Below, one piece after another: positions 22,333 through 32,193 of a stretch of 64,000 bases of DNA. The notes below the pieces were generated by a model. The model had not been told where the DNA came from, searched no databases, and worked only from the letters and a program-made list of their open reading frames with translations. Source of the DNA: Eunapius fragilis. Taxonomy: Eukaryota > Porifera > Demospongiae > Spongillida > Spongillidae. The stretch covers positions 7,626,946-7,690,945 of the forward strand of contig OY811975.1 in the NCBI GenBank assembly GCA_963681505.1, in the 5' to 3' direction. Both the position numbers and the translations under genes were made by a program. Every line of letters begins with the position of its first letter. The first letter of the stretch is position 1.

Positions 22333-22750
22333 TTAACCCCTGTTAAACAGTCCGTACAGCCATTTCTGCAACCTATTTGACACGGGACAATAGGAGAAGA
22401 TATTAAATGTTCGATACCGTTTGAGGAAATATTGAAACTCAGCACTATAGAATGTTGCTCCATTATCTGTCACTATAGTCTGTGGAATACCAAACTGAGC
22501 AAACACACTATGCAATCCCTGAGTGACCGAAAATGCTGCCAATGAAGGTTATATGCACTTCCAGCCATTTTGTTCGTGCATCCACTTGTACTATGACGAG
22601 AAACTGTTTAGCCAAGAATGGGCCTGCAAAGTCTAGATGCAACCGAGACCAAGGGAGAGAGGTCCATTTCCATGGATTTATTGCTATCACTGCTGGATCT
22701 GGATGATTCTCATGACATCTCTGACCCCCTTTTACATCACAACATACCAC
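22333..22750 (-). pseudogene. Gypsy-3 integrase core fragment, minus strand
   Basis: Two minus frames. One has WTSLPWSRLHLDFAGPF (first catalytic Asp) and VQVDARTKWLEVH. The other has FAQFGIPQTIVTDNGATFYS (second Asp). The Glu-containing N-G-x-x-E segment is degraded (PVSNRLQKWLYG). Upstream zinc-domain and RT parts are absent, so this is a small remnant. Frames are shifted near 22540. Confidence 0.7.
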
Positions 22751-22826
22751 AATACCACACCATTACTATATTTGAAAATCCATTTTGGTGTCATACACAC
22801 GCGGGGTACCGACGTTATAAAGTCCG

Positions 22827-22960
22827 ATACCCCGTAGGGTACAAAACGGCCATATCTCCAGGTAGGAGCGTCCTAATAGGCTCAAACTCGGAACATACAT
22901 ACAAGGGCCCTGTCGCTATTGATTTGTTCTGTTCGTGAATTAACTATAACTTAAATTCCA
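22827..22960. repeat. Dispersed repeat X, also at 36139-36280
   Basis: Contains GTCCGATACCCCGTAGGGT, 'AAAACGGCCATATCTCCAGG' and 'CTGTCGCTATTGATT' in the same order as 36141-36240, at roughly 75-80% identity by eye. Both copies sit directly beside an inversion-like junction. Not assigned to a family; 22760-22826 and 22961-23053 hold nothing else recognised. Confidence 0.5.
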
Positions 22961-23053
22961 CACAACAGAACAATTTCTACCTCGTCAATCTCACCCTGGT
23001 TACATAATCACAATCTACTTCTCAATGGAGTCATAGTTAATTTTGATCACCAA

Positions 23054-25011
23054 TCAGTGCACCTCAGTACTGAAAAAAAAAAATGCCTGTAACTGAGTTG
23101 TGTTGTCCAGTGAATGCTGCATATACTCAAGCACCCCACTAAACAAAATGCCATCTCTTGTCAGATCACAGACATCATCTCCGGAGTTAATCTGAATAAT
23201 TTTCTTGGCAAGAAGACCCTGTGCAAGTGGCTTAAGCAGTGATGTCTTTGGTGCTGCGAGAAGTGCTTTCCTCTCAGCATTTTGAGGAAAATGATTGTTG
23301 ATAGCCCTAACAAGTTGTTGCCTGGTTACTTCTTTCAGGAAATGGACACCAAAAGCTTGAAGCACAATTACTTCTGCACTTTTTACTGATAGTAGGCCTA
23401 AACAGAATATTAAAAATTGGTTAATACTTATACAATTCTTCTCACCTGAGTTCAAGCAATGAACTTCAGGAGTGGGGTCACAAGAAGGTGAAACTTGAGC
23501 TGTGGCTGTACAAAAATAAATAAATACTTGCATATTTTTTAATGGTATATTACTCACCAATCTTCAAGCATTGAACTTCAGTAGGTCGAGAGAAGTGATG
23601 GCTGGAGCAGTAGCTATATATAATGTGAGTAGAATTATAATGTACTGACTATAATGCATACAACATTACTTGTTTACCTGCATTCAATGCTAACAGTAAT
23701 TTGTTGAACTTACTTTCATTTGTTACACCAACTGATGAAGTTGTATCTTTAGCAATAGCTTTACGTATGCGTGGCTATTGTGCTTGGTAAATTGTGACAT
23801 TTATTACTGAACAATATTCATTGGGTTGCAAAATTAATATAGCCCATAATGACATGCATGCTATAATAATTAATAATGCTTATAATTATTAGGTTGCTGC
23901 ATGATAATCATTGTAAGTAATTTGTGTCTATTATACATATCTCACACATATTTACTATAGTGTAGTCAACCCCTTTCCTTATTCTTTTTTTTTTTCTCAT
24001 TCAGGGAATCAAAGATATGCTGCCTTATTGCACGTTCTCCAAAATATTTTGTTTTGCAAGTTGGGATTAGTGTTGCAGCAAGCTCTTCCAGTTTTTGTCG
24101 CTCAGCACTGTCAGTCTTAAATAGTGGAATACTGTTGCCCTTCCAGGTATCGTATACAACCTTGCAAACTTTACTACGCCTAATTGAAAATAATGTATTA
24201 GCACAGCGGTACACAAAATATACATGCTGCCTTACATCATAAGATTGATCCTTTAATCTTCTAGTGAGGTCTTCCCCAGTTCAGATAGAGACAGCTTTCT
24301 ATTTAATTCAATGCAACTTGTACCGCATACCACTTGTTCTGTTACTGCCACCACAATTGTTTTCTCTGAACCCTGAATCATGCAGTTTTTTAGCTTTAGT
24401 TGATCTTTGACAGTTTCCAGTCCACATGCTTTAAGTTGATCTTTTGTCCCTGTCTTGCATAACATTAGTAGTGTTTCACCATCTATTTCTTGCTCTGGAA
24501 GATCAAAGAACACCGAGCACCAAGCTGCGGTTAATTTACACCAGGTAATATGGACGTGTGAACCGGCGACTGCGCTCGCCCTCCAAACTGATACTTTTTA
24601 CGCGGCAAATGCACACCATACCAGGCTCTAAAAGTGCCATGTCAAACCTTGGTAAAGAATCCTACGTATGAATGTACTATTTAGATCGGCAAGCGCGATA
24701 GGGTGCACACCGTTACCCTAAATATACTTCATTAGCTAGGGGTCAAAATGCGATGATTTCACTTTTTTTTGTATCTACTGTGATGATTTGACACACTGAG
24801 CGGAACAAAGCATGAATTTATCTATGTACCTTCAAAGCGATGTTCAACCCGTGAATTGTATTGCTTGAGCGCCCATTCCACTGTCTCCTCCAACTTCCAA
24901 CTCGCTACTTCGTCTTTGCTAACTGCTATGAGATTGAAAAGTCGACGATATCGATCCGGTATACAGGCACCGGCGTTTACACGCGCACTGATCTGGAATA
25001 GTAATTGCGCA
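23054..25011 (-). CDS. SAM-domain protein gene, multi-exon, structure provisional
   Basis: The SAM domain is split over two exons. About 25011-24830 holds EVASWKLEETVEWALKQYNS and ends in GAAG|GTACAT; an exon starting at 24524 continues WCSVFFDLPEQEIDGETLLM and LKACGLETVKDQLKLKN. The W at the start, the F/FDLPEQEIDGE stretch and the closing LG..G.R(L)K-like helix are standard SAM features, and the splice keeps phase. SAM domains mediate protein or RNA interactions. Further exon-like blocks with good borders: 24179 to about 23990 (DSAERQKLEELAATLIPTCK), 23774-23714, 23613-23558, 23505-23446, and a terminal block 23397-23054. No known domain in those. A block near 24250 has stops in all frames, so the gene may be partly decayed. 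The first exon/ATG is not identified. Confidence 0.5.
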
Positions 25012-25372
25012 TGCGCAGGAAGCAATATACAATTAAGATGAGTGCAACGTTAACGTGGAAAAGAGAAGACATCGTATACTGTTGGTGCTCAGGCATGCGC
25101 ATTCTCACTGCCCTTGTGGGATGTGCAATGGTAGAGCAGTGCATGTACTAAATACAGGCATTGGGAAGTCGCTACCGAATGTACATGGAACTTTGCTTTC
25201 ACGGCCAGACCATCGTCATTCCTGAAATGCTTATGTGTATAGCGAACGTTGTTTCTGATGATAAAACAATGTCAGGTGACGAGCTTGAGACCTGCAGCTG
25301 GGTGATCGCAAAAAAGTAGCGAACCGCGCAAACCAATCGTCGCCCTTCACCACTGCTACCGACTCCATCGAT

Positions 25373-28300
25373 GTGGAAACAATGCTTGAGGCCGAGGATT
25401 TCTGCACGGGAGGAATAGAATGTACTCTGAAAAATGAAGATGCATCATTTCCTATTGAAAATGCTGAGCGAATACAAGGAACGGTCGTTGATCATAAAAT
25501 CAAATGCATTACTAATTCGAGGAGCAGTTTTAGGAGCAATGAAGATTCAAAGTGACTTATCGTCATCACGAGCTCACTTTTTGAAAGTTTTGAACTACGG
25601 TCGTGACCTATACTGCAAAGGCGACCCAAATATCATAAATACTGGCCAAAAACGTGGTAAGATTGCATCTCGTTGCTATCTGGTGACGGGTACACTGAGG
25701 TAATTCAGTATTGGATTTGTCTCAATAGAGATCATCCATGCTGCTATGATATCACATATTCACCAGAAGAACTGTGCAAGTGAGTTGGTGTATGAAATTT
25801 AAAAAATAAAGTAATTGCTAGCTGATTTGTAGCTTATATATGCTGTTGTATATACATACATGTAGCATGCAGCATTATGTGTCAGCTATGTAGTCAAACT
25901 GCATAATGAAGCTACTCTGCTAGGTTAATGTATGTTATCTTTAACCACGAATTCATAAACACATAAATGGCAATTTATCATTTCTATCACTCTCAATAGA
26001 CACTGTGGGCAAAATGGTCAATTAACTTACTATTATTTGAGCCTACATGACAAAATAAGGAGATGGTGCAGCAATCCTCACTTCTGTGAGAAGATGATGG
26101 CTCATTGGAAGGAGAGAGATTACTATTACTGGCTCAGTAATGAAGTTCTTTTTGCTCTGAATGAAATATGGGATGGAGAAAGGTTCAAAGAACTTTCATG
26201 GTTTTGGAACCCTGAAGCAAGATGGGTTTTACCAGCTTTGTGCCCAAACTGCAAGCAAGTTGTGGGCAGTCAATCCATCAAGGATGAATTAGGGCTTTCA
26301 CCAGAAACACACATTGAAGAGCATTATGAATGCAGCATATCTATTCAGTGTCCTAATTGCAACATACGGTTTGAGCACAAACCCAAAGTTACTAGTGGAG
26401 ATACTAGAAACATTGCACTTATAGGCCACTGGGATGGGTGGCAACCTTTCAGCACATCATGTAAACACAGTTGTGGTGAGTAGTTATTATTAGCTCGCAT
26501 GCTGGCTAACTTTAGTGTACTAATTACAGGAGCTATTGAGGTGTCAATTGCCACAATGAAAAAGTCTGATTGATGCAGTACAGGAGAGGTGTATGTCTCT
26601 GGTTTTGTTCCAAGCTATCTACTGTCTAATAAGTGTCCAATATCACTTGATCCATTTCTGGAGATTCTTTTTAAAAAATTAGAGGATTTATTTGTAAATG
26701 GTAATGGAGGTTGCTGTGTACATCACTTAAAAGATTTTTTTTAGGCATTGAGGTTAAATACACCGGATCATGATCATCTGAATGACTTCCCCCTGGAAAG
26801 ATAGTAATATGGTGCATTCTACTACAATGGACTGGAGACTACCCTGCTCAAGCTCAGGTTTGAAATTTTATCCAAGGAGGAATTCGACCCTGCAGACGTT
26901 GCAATGTTGTTGGTATGAGCATTGTTTTTCAGTCACAATGCATCACAATATTTATTTAAATCCCACAGGTACCCAAAGTTCAGAGTCAACCCACTATTAC
27001 TATGGTAACTACAGATATCACAGCAGATACCCAAGTGATGAAAGAGACCTGAATATGTTTGTACAGACTATGAAAGACATCGAATGTGAGGAACGGCCTA
27101 CAGTTCATGCTACTATGGCACACGAGCGTGGTTTCACTGGTCTCTCCATACTGCACCGACTCTACGCTGCTTATGGGTTCAATATTTTAAAGGATCTCAC
27201 TTTTGATGCCATGCATGATATTACCCTTAACATTATTCATCATCATCTTCAGAGGTATTTTGAAGCCGGAATTTTGTCTAGAAATGAAATTGATGTAAGA
27301 CTGGCAGCCATTCCATGGACATCCGGTATATTGCTAACTTTAGCTTAATATAATGGCACATGTATTGACATTTGTATAAAAAGCTCGTTAATTCTTAGCT
27401 TACACATAAGCTATAAGATATACCAGTGTTCTCTAGCCATAATCATGTTACAAGATAAACCAGTGCTCTTTAAAATCACATGCACATGCTTTAGAACTTA
27501 AGGATAGCAGACTTTCAACCTCAGTTACCAAGCGATTAGGGTTTTGGAAGGCAGAAGAGTTGCAGAAATTTTGCTATCCAGCATCAGAAGATGTACTAGG
27601 AGGAATCCTACCTGATGATGAGTATCATGCGTGGGTACTAATTGTTTGCATAACTGAAATGATCTTCCAAACAGGACGAAGCAGTTGGTCTGATGATGAT
27701 ATTCAACTTCTTAAGCAGTTAATTCTCAGGCATAACATCCTCACTGAAGAAATTGAGGGCCTAAAAGAGTTGTGTCATAACACTGCATAACTTGATACAT
27801 TACCCTGAGGATATCAAACGCTTTTCAAGCCCAGACAATTACTGGTGTTATACTTTTGAAAGAGCAGTACATGGTTATGTGATTAGGTCATCCAATAACC
27901 GAAACATGGAGTTGTCATTTTCAAATTCAGAATGCCTAAGAGAATTCCTTAAGTTTCACAGTGGAAATGTGCAAAGTTCCATGAAGTTAAATACTTCTTA
28001 TTTCCCAGTAAGTTAATTGATTTTCTTAACAGGGATATGTTCATGGGAGTACTATTTGTGAAGCAGTTACCATGGCAAAACATAGAGATGCGGCATTTCA
28101 ATCAATCTTAGTTGGGGGAAAGAAATACACTTCACTTTCCACACATGAAGTAACAGATGTTTTTCGTGTCTTGAAAAAGCAACAACCAATACATTTTACC
28201 CTTGCTGTGATAGAAGTTCCCAGCATTTACATTTCACAGCATGGTTTTGGAGGTACTTTGTATCGTGTTAGGGAACACGTCCTTGTGATGGATGATGCAG

Positions 28301-28378
28301 GTGAATTATCTGTAGCCAAGATAGATGCAATCTTAGCTGTTAACATTGAAGAAGAGTATCATTTGCTTCTAAAAGGAG
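25373..28378 (+). CDS. tnp2/KDZ-like transposase-type gene with many introns
   Basis: Exons by eye: an uncertain 5' part (25373-25640), about 25730-25778 (YDITYSPEELCK), 26000-26475, 26530 to about 26720, about 26744-26860, 26969-27325, 27502-28017 and 28033-28378. Exon 26000-26475 joins in phase to give LCKHCGQNGQL, then YLSLHDKIRRWCSNPHFCEK and two CPNC zinc ligands. Next come SNKCPISLDPFL and WTGDYPAQ, the latter fitting a catalytic Asp segment. Exon 26969 has YYYGNYRYHSRYP, GFTGLSILHRLYAAYGF and FDAMHDITLNIIHHH (the D-x-MH motif of tnp2-like transposases). The 27502 block has PEDIKRFSSPDNYWCYTFER. This order matches CACTA/tnp2- or KDZ-type transposase-derived proteins common in invertebrates (family knowledge; exact superfamily uncertain). 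Stops near 26574 and 27788 suggest decay. Confidence 0.55.

Positions 28379-28461
<83 letters not shown>
28379..28461. repeat. (CA)n microsatellite running on from a coding exon
   Basis: About 40 uninterrupted CA repeats follow directly after an in-frame segment (EEEYHLLLKGD) of the transposase-like gene. The frame stays open through the repeat as Thr-His alternation and stops 7 codons later. In the intact family the protein would not have this stretch, so the repeat has replaced the native 3' end. Confidence 0.9.
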
Positions 28462-28462
<1 letters not shown>

Positions 28463-28489
28463 TCCTGCCCAGGGTATAGACCACACCCA

Positions 28490-30080
28490 GATGATGTAAA
28501 TGACTAGCGGCTAGAGATACTTAACCCACGGTACAGGCCAACCCAACCGGTTAATCTGCATCAGCTAAAGAGATTCTTAAAAGAGATTCTTCCTAATATA
28601 CACCCAGGAAAAAGAGCTGGTCGTATGTGTAAATGTTTGTGTGCGCGCGCGTGGTGTACTTGTCATGCGCAATCGTGTGAAGATATAGCAACGGACCGTT
28701 AACTTACGCAGTCGTAGAAAGCTGATACACGCCGAGTGCATGTTCGTCAATTTAGTACGCCGATGAAAGAAATTTTCAAACGTTTTGAACCAGAGGCACA
28801 TTATGAGCATTTAGAAAACGACACGCTCCTCCCACTCATAAATGCACCAGCACCTATAACTTGCTTTATAAGGGCGCGCCCACCATTGGCATGTTATTAG
28901 TCATTATTGGCTCTAAATAAGATTATTGCGTAATTAGCAAATTAGCAATTAATTTTGTTGTTGATTCTTATGCTCGCAAGATAAAAGTGAAAAATAAAAG
29001 AATGCGTTTTTTAATTTATTTTATAATCCTACTGCGTTCATGTTAGAAAAAATCAAATACTTTACATGAGTTTTCAATGTACAGACGTCTATGGATGTCC
29101 GAGATTGCTGGACATGAGCTACTTATGCACAACACCCAGCTGCGGAATTAATGATACAATAACAAAAACTTACAACTAATGTACACTTAAATGTATGTGT
29201 AAAAGTGTATATTTCAGAAACAACATTACAATAACTACACGTACAAACATTGCACTTAAAAGAAGCTGTCCTTCACCTTACGAAATTAAGTCTAGTCGGT
29301 GATTTGTTGTGAAAAACGATAGCCACGGGGCAATGACCCCCTATTTGGTATTAATTGTTGCATTAAGCTCATTAGTTAATCGACTTTCAATATATTTAGT
29401 CCATCTTGCATAAGCATGGCCTAGTCCGCGTTGAGCAGTCCACCCTTTTTGTGGCCAATCCCCTCAGCTCCGTCACCCGATCGCAAAGTGACTCTTCAAA
29501 TGAAAGCGCACGTACATCAGTATCAGTTTCCATGGCCAATACCGTGAGGTGGCGAGCCTACACGTACAAATCATAACGAAAGGTGTTTGGAACTAAAGAA
29601 ACGTACCTACATGTATTAAACAATCTACACGTAGTCTGGGGACCAGAAAGTCAGGTATCAGGTTCCCGGACTATCGAAATGAGATGGGGTAAGAGCCATT
29701 TTTAGTAACGCGATGACGCTGCCGCAACACGCATTCGTAACAATCAATAATCGACTAAAAACTTTTCAAAATAAGATTTAATAGGATTACAAACTCTTTG
29801 CTCATACAGGTACTTAAAATAAAAAAATTTTGCCGTAAAGAACGTTAATTAATTATTACCTGTTTTCATTAATCTTAGCTAAAGAATACAATTGTACCGG
29901 AGAAAGTCGAATTTTTATGCTGTACTCCTGGCCAGAGTTATGGATCGATGTCCGAAATGTCTGCAATGAAAGATAACAAATCTACGTACAATATGATCTA
30001 CATGAATAATCACCAATACTTTCAAATATCGTATTCACTGAATAAAATATAAAGCAATCTCGAACACTCCATTGTAATGC
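28490..30080. other. No gene seen; scattered short repeats
   Basis: Both strands were read without finding a conserved domain or an exon chain. At 29634-29680 the motif TAGTCTGGGGACC followed by an inverted GGTTCCCGGACTA resembles the terminal repeats of the element at 60362-61000. Open frames here are short and chance-like. Confidence 0.5.
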
Positions 30081-30084
30081 AAGC

Positions 30085-30310
30085 AAGTAGCAGTAGTAAT
30101 AAAATAGCACCACTTTATGGTGAAAAGCCGTATAAGTGCATGTGCATGCAGTGTAATATTTGTCACAGTAAGAGCAATGCTTACTGCAGGAGTAATAGCT
30201 GAGCGAGTAGCCGGAGTAAAGAGCTGGATGAGTAACTCTCGGTGCCTAGGGACATCCCTTTATTAGTGCTCAGTCCGATGATAAGTACTAGCCGCACTAT
30301 GCGGGAAAAT
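30085..30310 (-). pseudogene. CD225 last-exon remnant
   Basis: The minus strand reads RLVLIIGLSTNKGMSLGTES, clearly related to LALIIGLGANKGVSLSAGSY of the intact gene, followed by degenerate sequence matching the tyrosine-coding tail but shifted in frame. No upstream exon with the first membrane helix is found. It lies about 170 bp from the left LTR of Gypsy-4; another damaged copy in the same orientation lies on the other side of that element. Confidence 0.65.
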
Positions 30311-30481
30311 GTACGTGCACTTTGCACTAGAGATATATCAGGCCCCTGTAGGATTAATAACGTGGCTACATGTACATGCATGGTTTTAATGCTGAGCTGT
30401 GTCCTTGTTTGCGTTGTACATAATGTATTGTATGGTCCTTCGTATTTTCAATATATAGCTGTGAAAGAGATAACAACATCT

Positions 30482-30594
30482 TGTAGCAATCCAAGTGTTT
30501 AATCAAATAAGATCGTACAGCACGTCATTAAATACCCTCAGGTGTAAACACTGCGCATGTCCATAATAAGAGCAGCTATAGCGCATGCGCTACA
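30482..30594 (-). repeat. Gypsy-4 3' LTR
   Basis: 113 bp, TGTAGC…GCTACA, with inverted 5-bp ends TGTAG/CTACA; identical to 35354-35466 except for A versus G in 'TTAAATACCC'. Very short for an LTR. Confidence 0.95.
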
Positions 30595-30610
30595 CTATCC
30601 CCCCTCCTAG
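30595..30610 (-). promoter_or_regulatory. Gypsy-4 polypurine tract
   Basis: The minus strand reads CTAGGAGGGGGGATAG immediately before the 3' LTR. A purine run in this place primes plus-strand synthesis in LTR retrotransposons. Confidence 0.85.
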
Positions 30611-30621
30611 TGAATCTGTCT

Positions 30622-32193
30622 CTAGTCAAAAATGTTTGTTCCAAATCTGTCCGGCCGACTTCTTAATCTTTTCGACTGTCGGATAAGTGGCAATGGCTCC
30701 ACTGGCGGCTGTTCCTGCTGATCATCCCGAGGCTCCACTTCATGTTGCTCCTCCTGGCGCTCTGGCTCGAGATTATCCTCTTGAGGAGCAATCTCCAAGT
30801 TGTCATCTTCAGTTTCCTCAGCATCGGATACATCTGATTCCTCAGCCTCAGAAAAAACAGCTGCATCACGTGGTGCGGTTGTCTCTTGTTCGTATGTACC
30901 TCCCCGTGCACACGGCTTCAACCTGTCAAAATGAACAACAACTTTCTTGCGAGTGGAGTCCCTGTGTTGGATCAAGTATAACACATTACTGAACACTTTC
31001 ACAACTTTATATGGACCCTGCCAATAAGAGTGTAAATTAGCCGACTTCCCCCTGGGCACAGCAGGACAATACAACCAAACCCATTCACCAATCCCATACG
31101 GCATTCCCATCCGTCTGCGGTCATACACCATCTTCTGACGGCGCTGCCGCCAACCTAACCGTTCTCGCACCCTCTCATACGCAGTATCCAGTCGAGCTCT
31201 CAAATCTTTGCTATATTGGTGTACCGGCTGAGGTGGAACATTTGGAGGCAACCCAAACATGACATCCACCGGCAGCCTGGCCTCACATCCGAAGAGGAGG
31301 AAATATGGCGTACACCCAGTGGACTCCTGCACACTTGTACGATAGGCTAGCATCACTGCTGGAATACAGAGGTCCCAATTCTGTTCATCCTCCCTCGATG
31401 CAATGCTATGGAGATCAAGCAAAGTTCGATTAAAGCGTTCGACCAGCCCATCAGATTGCGGGTGATAAGGCGTAGTCCTTGTCTTCTGAACTCCCAACAG
31501 CAAGCACACTTCCTCGGACTCAAAGTTCCTCCCCTGATCGGTGTGCAGAACATCAGGGGCTCCAAACCTGCTGACAAAATGACTAACAAACACGTTAGCA
31601 ATAGTTTTTGCTTCCATGTTAGGTATTGGATAAGACTCCACCCATTTTGTAAAATAATCCCCTAACACTAGAATGTACTTGTTCCCTCTATCCGTGAGCG
31701 GCAGAGGACCCAGGATGTCCATGGCCACACGCTGGAATGGGCCACCAGCCAGCACCTGCTGCATTGGGGCACGATTGCGCCGTGGAGGTGACTTCCGTGC
31801 CGCACACAATTCACAAGCTCGACACCAGTCTTCGATGTCATGGCGCTGACCCGGCCAGTAAAAACGGGAACGGACTTTCTCCAAAGTCTTGAACATTCCA
31901 AGATGGCCACCACTGGGAGAGCTATGAAGTTGCTGCAGGACAGAGCCTATCCAACTCCGAGGTACTACCAACTGAAGATGTTTATTGCAACCCTTTCCCG
32001 GAACATCTTCCCACTGTCTAAACAGAACCCCATCCCGAACTACCAGGTGTTTATACTGTGCCCACAATGTCTGCAGAGTGTAACTGCCCTCACTTGGCAA
32101 AGCAGCTGGTGGAGACGAGTTTTCTATCCAGGAAATAACCCTTCGAAGATCAGCATCAGACCCCTGCAGCTCCTTAGGGTTCTCCAGTGGCAA
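30622..32193 (-). CDS. Gypsy-4 integrase frame
   Basis: An open frame of 523 codons. The zinc domain has HSSPSGGHLGMFKTL and CRACELCAARK. The catalytic core has AMDILGPLP (Asp), LHTDQGRNF (Asp) and YHPQSDGLVERFNRT (Glu), a complete DDE set. The GPY/F module is seen as WQGPYKVVKVFSNVLY. The C-terminal tail is acidic and Gln-rich with a final basic IRQSKRLRSRPDRFG. It overlaps the end of the upstream frame by 70 bp in the -1 register, so integrase would be made only after a frameshift. Whether that is programmed or a single lesion cannot be told from one copy. Its real N-terminus is probably the continuing polyprotein rather than an independent start. Confidence 0.9.
   Translation of the reverse strand: MPLENPKELQGSDADLRRVISWIENSSPPAALPSEGSYTLQTLWAQYKHLVVRDGVLFRQWEDVPGKGCNKHLQLVVPRSWIGSVLQQLHSSPSGGHLGMFKTLEKVRSRFYWPGQRHDIEDWCRACELCAARKSPPRRNRAPMQQVLAGGPFQRVAMDILGPLPLTDRGNKYILVLGDYFTKWVESYPIPNMEAKTIANVFVSHFVSRFGAPDVLHTDQGRNFESEEVCLLLGVQKTRTTPYHPQSDGLVERFNRTLLDLHSIASREDEQNWDLCIPAVMLAYRTSVQESTGCTPYFLLFGCEARLPVDVMFGLPPNVPPQPVHQYSKDLRARLDTAYERVRERLGWRQRRQKMVYDRRRMGMPYGIGEWVWLYCPAVPRGKSANLHSYWQGPYKVVKVFSNVLYLIQHRDSTRKKVVVHFDRLKPCARGGTYEQETTAPRDAAVFSEAEESDVSDAEETEDDNLEIAPQEDNLEPERQEEQHEVEPRDDQQEQPPVEPLPLIRQSKRLRSRPDRFGTNIFD

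Noticed and set aside
23054..23397. BEN domain in the last block of the SAM gene
   Set aside because: Helical, basic composition suggested it, but the conserved BEN pattern is not present well enough to name it.
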